Source: Pseudomonas fluorescens HK44 (lineage in GTDB: Bacteria; Pseudomonadota; Gammaproteobacteria; Pseudomonadales; Pseudomonadaceae). Taken from it: a stretch of 64,000 nucleotides of DNA. Location: contig NZ_AFOY02000004.1 in the NCBI RefSeq assembly GCF_000217955.3, positions 496,001-560,000 of the forward strand. The letters are read 5' to 3'. The position numbers and the translations under genes were made by a program. Positions 59,481-64,000 of this stretch are shown here, in pieces; positions within the stretch are counted from its first letter, which is position 1, and each line of letters opens with the position of its first letter. The notes under the pieces were generated by a model that was not told the origin of the DNA, did not search any database, and was given only the letters and a program-made list of their open reading frames with translations.

Positions 59481-59918
59481 TTAGCTTTTGATCAGGCGCA
59501 CTGCCAGGACATCGCAAGGGGCACCATGCAGCACGTCATTGGCGGTGGAGCCCAGCAGCAGTGCGAGGCCGTGGCGGCCATGACTGCCCACGACGATCAG
59601 GTCGCACTCCTGTTCCTTGGCCATATGATGGATTTCCTGGCGCGGTTGGCCATAGGTCAGGTGGCTGTATTCTTTGGAAAGTTCAGGATATTTGTTGATC
59701 AGGCGCTCAAGGCGCTCCTTGGCCTGGTCGAATTGCTGTTGCTGCAATTGCGACAGGTCCATCGGCACGTCACCACCAAAGGCCATGGCCATCGGTTCGA
59801 CAATATGAACCAGGGACAATTTGGCACCGTTGCTGACCGATAACTCGCGAGCACGGTGAATCACAGGATCGCACTCTTCGGTTAGATCTACAGCGACCAG
59901 AATATGGTGGTAGGGCAT
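59481..59918 (-). CDS. Universal stress protein (UspA family)
   Basis: The 145-residue single-domain protein begins MPYHHILVAVDLTEECDPVI and ends with the ATP-binding motif IVVGSHGRHGLALLLGSTAN (G-2x-G-9x-G-S pattern) and VLHGAPCDVLAVR. Usp proteins help survival in stress and stationary phase. AGGAGG precedes ATG 59918; the frame stays open far upstream without similarity. An Anr-like site (TTGATCCCTGTCAG on the minus strand) lies about 60 bp before the start, which would fit the Anr control known for several Pseudomonas usp genes. Confidence 0.92.
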   Translation of the reverse strand: MPYHHILVAVDLTEECDPVIHRARELSVSNGAKLSLVHIVEPMAMAFGGDVPMDLSQLQQQQFDQAKERLERLINKYPELSKEYSHLTYGQPRQEIHHMAKEQECDLIVVGSHGRHGLALLLGSTANDVLHGAPCDVLAVRLIKS

Positions 59919-59979
59919 GAGGTGCTCCTCCTGAGGATTGCGATAACGGTAAGTATGGCTGGTTTCACGCGGATTGGTT

Positions 59980-59993
59980 CTGACAGGGATCAA
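59980..59993. promoter_or_regulatory. Anr-like site between usp and the 60023 gene
   Basis: Minus strand TTGATCCCTGTCAG, compared with TTGAT-N4-ATCAA: two mismatches in the second half (A to G at its first base, final A to G). It is 62 bp before the usp ATG. Confidence 0.5.
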
Positions 59994-60022
59994 TCTGCCC
60001 ATCAAGAATCGGGAGTACAGAT

Positions 60023-60460
60023 ATGACGGTCTGGATAGTGGTGTCAATCCTCGCGGTGGTGCTGAGCCCGTTGGCATGGTTGCGGCCTTCGCGTAAACAG
60101 GGGGGGCAGATGGCCTTGCGCATGGAGGCGCGGCGTATTGGCCTGGCCATGCAGCTGGCACCGCAGGAGTGGCCGCATTGGCTGGAGCCAGCGCCGCCCA
60201 GCCCGTGTGCGCAATACCATCGTCCGCGACGGGGTAATAAACCGGCGTGCTGGATTTATTGGCAAAGTTCGCCAGGCGTGTGGGTCAATCAATGGCGAGA
60301 GATTTGTCAGGATGAGTCGGTGCTGATTCATTTCCGAAAGTTGCCAGCCAACGTCTACAAGGTTGAGGCCGACAAGCAAATGATCACGTTGTATTGGGGG
60401 GAGCGGGGCGAGGCCGAGGTGTTGCAGCAGATCGATGCCGTCCTCAAGGCGCTGGCTTGA
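60023..60460 (+). CDS. Conserved hypothetical protein with N-terminal membrane anchor
   Basis: The 145-residue protein starts MTVWIVVSILAVVLSPLAWL, a single membrane helix, then a basic, Met-containing linker and a soluble part with WPHWLEPAPPSPCAQYHRPR, WIYWQSSPGVWVNQWRE and VYKVEADKQMITLYWGERGE. The function is not recognised. From memory similar proteins lie beside uup and usp in other Pseudomonas. It runs divergently from usp. The start is the first ATG and gives the membrane helix. Confidence 0.78.
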   Translation: MTVWIVVSILAVVLSPLAWLRPSRKQGGQMALRMEARRIGLAMQLAPQEWPHWLEPAPPSPCAQYHRPRRGNKPACWIYWQSSPGVWVNQWREICQDESVLIHFRKLPANVYKVEADKQMITLYWGERGEAEVLQQIDAVLKALA

Positions 60461-60602
60461 ACAACAGGCCATAAAAAGGGGGGCAAGCTCCCCCTCCGGT
60501 GGTTACCGGCCACTTGTGACGCGGAGCATGACAACGATCGGTCACGGGCGCGCGTTCTGTCTGCTGCTAAGATGCCGGCTCTTTCCCAAAGAGCGGGCAT
60601 CA

Positions 60603-61535
60603 ATGCTTTCTCCTCTCAGCGACTGGCTGCCCAATGCCCCGCTTGAACGTCTTCATCTCGACTGGCTCGCCATCGCCGGTATCGAGGTGGCAATCCTGCG
60701 TCTGGACCGGATCGACCCGCTGATCTCCGGTAACAAGTGGTTCAAGCTCATTGATCATCTAAGGGTGGCCCGCGAGGCCGGTGCCGAAGGTGTGATGAGT
60801 CTGGGCGGTGCCTGGTCCAATCATCTGCATGCGCTGGCGGCAGCGGGTAAACGCTTTGGCTTTCCTACCGTCGGCCTGCTGCGCGGGCATCCGCAAGATA
60901 CCCCGACCGTTCAGGATTTACAGGCTTTTGGCATGCAACTGCACTGGTTGGGTTACGGTGGTTATCGTGCGCGCCACGAGCCGGGTTTCTGGCAGCCATG
61001 GCAAGTGCAATACCCGCATCTGCATCCGGTCCCCGAAGGCGGCGGCGGTGTACTGGGTGCGCGTGGCTGTGGACAGTTGCTGACGCAGGTCAGCGTACAG
61101 CTGAACGAGTTGGGCTGGAATGACCATGATGGCTGGTGGCTGGCCTGCGGAACCGGCACCACGCTGGCCGGGCTGGTGCTGGCCGAGGCGGGGAGGCATC
61201 CGGTGTATGGCGTGCTGGCGGTGCCCGATGATCATGGCGTGGCGCAGCAGATCGAGGCAATTCTCGACGAATGCGGCTTGCCGGGCGGGGGATATGAGCT
61301 GTTCGACGGCAGTGGCGGCGGCTTCGCCAAAGTCGACTCGCCGTTGCTGGAATTTATCGAACGCTGTGAGCAGGCCAGCGGTATCCCGCTGGAGCCGCTG
61401 TACACCGGTAAAGCGCTATGGGCACTCAAGCAACAGGTCGATGTCGGATATTTTGCCTGCGGCACACGCTTGATTTTCGTGCACACCGGCGGCTTGCAGG
61501 GCCGTCGGGGGTTTATGTCACTCAGTCAGGGCTGA
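60603..61535 (+). CDS. PLP-dependent ACC deaminase/D-cysteine desulfhydrase family enzyme
   Basis: The 310-residue protein belongs to the beta family of PLP enzymes: PLP Lys in ISGNKWFKLIDHL (near 47-59), the next conserved Ser/Asn in GGAWSNHLHALAAAG and the glycine-rich phosphate loop ACGTGTTLAG near 180. True ACC deaminases have GNKTRKLEYL and GGxQSNHTR, which differ, so a D-cysteine desulfhydrase-like or unknown role is more likely. Start at ATG 60603 gives MLSPLSDWLPNAPLERL; the longer open frame contains no family motif. It overlaps the cytochrome b561 gene by 14 bp tail to tail. Confidence 0.85.
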   Translation: MLSPLSDWLPNAPLERLHLDWLAIAGIEVAILRLDRIDPLISGNKWFKLIDHLRVAREAGAEGVMSLGGAWSNHLHALAAAGKRFGFPTVGLLRGHPQDTPTVQDLQAFGMQLHWLGYGGYRARHEPGFWQPWQVQYPHLHPVPEGGGGVLGARGCGQLLTQVSVQLNELGWNDHDGWWLACGTGTTLAGLVLAEAGRHPVYGVLAVPDDHGVAQQIEAILDECGLPGGGYELFDGSGGGFAKVDSPLLEFIERCEQASGIPLEPLYTGKALWALKQQVDVGYFACGTRLIFVHTGGLQGRRGFMSLSQG

Positions 61536-62079
61536 CGCGCTTGGGCATCATCCGCAGCAGGGTGTTATCGCGCACCACGTAATGGTGATACAGCCCAGCC
61601 ACGGCATGCAGGCCGATCAGCCAATAGCCGAGGGTGCCCGCCAGTTCATGCCAGCCCTTGATCTGCTTGGCCAGTGGTTTGTCTTCCCCGATCAGCAACG
61701 GCAGGTCGATGCCGTAGAACATCACCTGATGGTCGTTGGCGCTGGTGACCAGCCAACCGAGAATCGGCGTTGCAATCATGAAAATATACAGCGCCCAGTG
61801 CATCAGCCGGGCGAGTACCGTTTGCCATGGGGGTGATGCCGGGAAGATTTGCGGAGCGCGTCCCAGGCTGCGGGCGAACAGCCGTAACCAGACCAGTGCG
61901 AACACGGTCAGGCCGAGCATGTAGTGCGTTTCCGTAATCAGGGCTCGGCCGCCACTGCCCCTGGGAAACATCCCCCGCAGTTCGATACTCGCGTAAACCA
62001 GCGCCAACAGTACCAGCATCAACCAGTGCAGCATGATTGATACGGTGCTGTAGCGTGATTCGGAATTCTTCCAGGGCAT
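61522..62079 (-). CDS. Cytochrome b561
   Basis: The 185-residue inner-membrane protein has four helices with the conserved haem His: IMLHWLMLVLLALVYASIEL (first), TETHYMLGLTVFALVWLRLF (second), LMHWALYIFMIATPILGWLV (third) and GYWLIGLHAVAGLYHHYV (fourth). Bacterial members of this type oxidise quinol and pass electrons to superoxide or to periplasmic partners. It is close to CybB. GAGG precedes the ATG at 62079. Confidence 0.9.
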   Translation of the reverse strand: MPWKNSESRYSTVSIMLHWLMLVLLALVYASIELRGMFPRGSGGRALITETHYMLGLTVFALVWLRLFARSLGRAPQIFPASPPWQTVLARLMHWALYIFMIATPILGWLVTSANDHQVMFYGIDLPLLIGEDKPLAKQIKGWHELAGTLGYWLIGLHAVAGLYHHYVVRDNTLLRMMPKRVSPD

Positions 62080-62222
62080 ACGGTTTTTCCTCGCTTATCA
62101 GGTCTGGAGCCCCCCGCTCTTGTATGACGGAGTGGGTTAACTGTAATCCTGTTTGCGAGGTTTTGCCTGAGTCAGATCAGGCTGCGTGCCTCATCGAGCG
62201 CTCTGCGACAGACTATTGGGTA

Positions 62223-62262
62223 AAAAAAGCGCCAGCCCCGGTGCAGGGGCTGGCGCTTTTCT
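62223..62262. terminator. Terminator downstream of vgrG
   Basis: AAAAAGCGCCAGCCCC and GGGGCTGGCGCTTTT arms with a short GGTGCA loop; T-run on the minus strand. Confidence 0.88.
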
Positions 62263-62345
62263 TTTTGCATTTGGCGCAGTAATCAGCTGCTGTGTGGCAT
62301 CTCGCCGTTGGCCAGGCGCTTGTTGATGTCGGTGCAACATACAAG

Positions 62346-62379
62346 CAGCTGCCGAACGCAGCCTTCGGCAGCCGCTACG
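62346..62379. repeat. Single REP unit, family 3
   Basis: GCTGCCGAACGCAGCCTTCG followed by GCAGCCGCTACG forms a hairpin of the 14910 type. Confidence 0.78.
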
Positions 62380-62414
62380 GGGGGCGAACATCTCGGGGGA
62401 GGCTCTCGTGCACC

Positions 62415-64000
62415 CTAGCGAGTGGCGTCCGGGCCGTTTACCAGCCAGTCGAACAGCAGACGCGCTTCACGCGGTTGGCGCTGAGTGCTGGGGGGGGTAG
62501 CGTGGTCGATGAAGCTCAGGCGCTGTTCGTTGTTCCAGTGTTGCTGGAAATAATCGGCCAGCGCCACGCATTGCCCTGGATACAGCAGGCAGAGTTGTTC
62601 GGGAGTACGGGCGAACTCGCTGGCCAGGCGCTGTTTCTGTTCTATCGTCAGCGACAGGTTGCCCAGTGCCTGGCTTTTTCCGGTCATCAGCACATCGTCA
62701 CGGTTGAGGCTCCCCAGTTCCTTGAGCCCGGGACGCGGCATGCGCACGATGTACCACGTGGTGTCGGCCAGGCGTTCGGTGGTGGCGCAAGGTCGCTCGA
62801 ACAAGTAGATCTCGCCGCCCCAGCCCGTCGGCGATGCCTTTTGTTCAGCGGCTACCCTCGGTTGCGGTTCGCTCGGTTGTAGGCCAATGAAACCTGCGCA
62901 AAGCAGCGGTCGATCAGGATCGCCGTCGAGGAAACTCACGTGCACCTCGCTGCCAGCCAGTGGCAAGGTCGGGCGTCCTGTCCCCATATGGGCGATCGGC
63001 AACCAGATGCCTGAGGAGCCTTGCCTGTCGGATGGCGCATCAGGCCACAGACAGATGTTGATTCGCCCGTGTTCGTCGAGGTGCGGCGGCATTCCTGCCG
63101 GGCCGAGGACCCGAGCCATCTGGTAACCGCTGATACACGGCCTGGAATGTTTGAGGGGCGGGCGGAACTCGGTTGACCAGGGGATGGCCTTGAATTGATT
63201 GCGATAAACCGCCGCCTTCGGCAACACAGTGTCGGTGCCAGGCGGTTTGCCCTGGTGCAGCACTTCGCTTAGCAACCATTGATCGTTGAACGCCGGGACG
63301 GGATGCCCGGTGACTTGCAGCAGCCGGCCGCTGAGCAGGTCGGGCAGTGTACTGTGGCCCTGAACCAGACGATGCAGGCTGCGCAGACGTTCGAGTTCGC
63401 GGCGACCGAGCTGGTTACGACGGACTTGCGCCGGGTCGATTCGACCCGTTGGGTGCAGGCTGTCGAGGCAGGGCTGGTTGGCACAGGCGTCTGGTGCGAG
63501 GGGCGCGCGGTCAGTGCTGGCGTGCTGCGCAAAGGTGGTTTGCGGCCCTGTAGTCGGCCGGCTATGGCATTGAAAGAGCTGGCTGATCCGCGGCTGTTCG
63601 GCATCCAGTGCAGTGGGGTGAAAAGTGCTCTCGACCGGCCGCTGGGCAAAGCTGTCGCTGTCATCGGCGAACACCAGCACGTGCCGGTCGTGTTGATGTT
63701 CGAAGTGATAGTGGATGCCTTCCTCTTCGCACAGCCGTTGCAGCAGGTTCAGATCGGTTTCATCGTACTGGAGGCAAAACGGGCGCGGCGGATATTCACC
63801 GTTCGGTAACTCGAAGCGGTAGCTGTCGGGCGGCAGTCGATGCTCGGCCAGCAACTGGCGCAAGAGATCGGGCACACTCAACTGCTGGAACACCCTTCGA
63901 CCGCGCTGCTGCTCCAGCGCAAGCAGGCGGGGGGCCAGGTTCAGGCTGTAGCCGATCTGCTGCGCACCGCAGTATTGCAAACCGGCGCTGTGGATGATGC
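62415..64000 (-). CDS. vgrG: VgrG-like type VI secretion spike protein, 5' end cut by window
   Basis: VgrG trimers tip the type VI secretion tube and carry effectors. The frame is open to the right edge, so the N-terminus is missing; about 527 residues are visible. They contain gp27-like domains (QIGYSLNLAPRLLALEQQRG, SVPDLLRQLLAEH, LQYDETDLNLLQRLCEEEGI) and the gp5 OB fold (LDEHGRINICLWPDAPSDRQ to PLAGSEVHVSFLDGDPDRP). After LLCAGFIGLQ the usual beta-helix repeats are absent. Instead about 150 residues follow (GWGGEIYLFERPC, NRDDVLMTGKSQALGNLSLT, ending LFDWLVNGPDATR) with no recognised family, perhaps an effector or adaptor domain. No other T6SS gene is in the window. The stop is TAG at 62415. 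Confidence 0.88.
   Translation of the reverse strand, partial: IIHSAGLQYCGAQQIGYSLNLAPRLLALEQQRGRRVFQQLSVPDLLRQLLAEHRLPPDSYRFELPNGEYPPRPFCLQYDETDLNLLQRLCEEEGIHYHFEHQHDRHVLVFADDSDSFAQRPVESTFHPTALDAEQPRISQLFQCHSRPTTGPQTTFAQHASTDRAPLAPDACANQPCLDSLHPTGRIDPAQVRRNQLGRRELERLRSLHRLVQGHSTLPDLLSGRLLQVTGHPVPAFNDQWLLSEVLHQGKPPGTDTVLPKAAVYRNQFKAIPWSTEFRPPLKHSRPCISGYQMARVLGPAGMPPHLDEHGRINICLWPDAPSDRQGSSGIWLPIAHMGTGRPTLPLAGSEVHVSFLDGDPDRPLLCAGFIGLQPSEPQPRVAAEQKASPTGWGGEIYLFERPCATTERLADTTWYIVRMPRPGLKELGSLNRDDVLMTGKSQALGNLSLTIEQKQRLASEFARTPEQLCLLYPGQCVALADYFQQHWNNEQRLSFIDHATPPSTQRQPREARLLFDWLVNGPDATR

Larger units (their letters stand above)
62080..62414. other. Gap between cytochrome b561 and vgrG
   Basis: Contains the vgrG terminator (62223-62262) and a single REP unit (62346-62379). 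Between them, on the minus strand, a short frame reads CTDINKRLANGEMPHSS and ends in TGA (stop at 62283-62285). It looks like the end of a protein but no start or upstream body is visible. Confidence 0.5.

Noticed and set aside
60603..61535. Assignment as true ACC deaminase (acdS)
   Set aside because: The PLP-Lys and Ser/Asn motifs differ from those of proven ACC deaminases, so only the wider family was called.

Overview
The window looks like a stretch of chromosome from a Pseudomonas of the fluorescens group. The reasons are the high GC content, the gene order (purine cluster, smc-zipA-ligA, ffs, dnaX-ybaB-recR, apt-anr-hemN, ccoSIHG, two ccoNOQP operons, aer, acnA; from memory this order also exists in P. 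aeruginosa), and many intergenic REP/REPIN repeats of the types seen in that group. Nearly all genes are chromosomal core genes; no phage, insertion sequence, tRNA or CRISPR array was seen.

Layout. 1-7000: purine catabolism. A 5'-cut GntR/FCD regulator faces a minus-strand operon xdhA-xdhB-xdhC-guaD, which oxidises hypoxanthine/xanthine and deaminates guanine. 7041-14900: a second GntR/FCD regulator runs almost directly into smc, then zipA and ligA (chromosome condensation, division, ligation). 15096-15209: 4.5S SRP RNA with a visible promoter. 15320-18800: accessory patch with a VOC protein and an XRE regulator, a gene-poor AT-richer gap, a PAS-GGDEF-EAL protein with a damaged EAL motif, and a periplasmic binding protein. 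18947-23587: dnaX, ybaB, recR and an acyl-CoA dehydrogenase.

23610-43149: a low-oxygen respiration block. It holds apt, the oxygen-sensing regulator anr, hemN, a DsbD/TauE-like membrane protein, ccoS, ccoI, ccoH and ccoG (cbb3 oxidase assembly), two complete cbb3 oxidase operons in tandem (ccoN1O1Q1P1 and ccoN2O2Q2P2) and the aerotaxis receptor aer. Anr-type sites (TTGAT-N4-ATCAA or close variants) lie before hemN, ccoG and ccoN2, with weaker ones before ccoN1 and the usp gene. A low-GC secreted metallophosphoesterase gene sits inside this block and looks foreign.

43251-61535: housekeeping genes including a CPBP protease, acnA, rlmM, tusA, a MATE exporter, pdxB, a small conserved protein, an MsbA-like ABC exporter, a Fic protein preceded by a coupled 18-codon ORF, slt, uup, a universal stress protein, an unknown membrane-anchored protein and a PLP enzyme of the ACC deaminase/D-cysteine desulfhydrase family. 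61522-64000: a cytochrome b561 and the 3' part of a VgrG-like type VI secretion spike gene whose C-terminal region is not the usual beta-helix.

No clearly new multigene system was found. The best leads are the VgrG with an unrecognised tail, the Anr site buried in the coding sequence of a divergent hydrolase, the low-GC phosphoesterase in the cbb3 locus, the Fic gene with leader ORF and perfect 12-bp tandem repeats, and the EAL protein lacking its metal-binding Asp pair. All names come from reading motifs and remembering families; no database search was possible.
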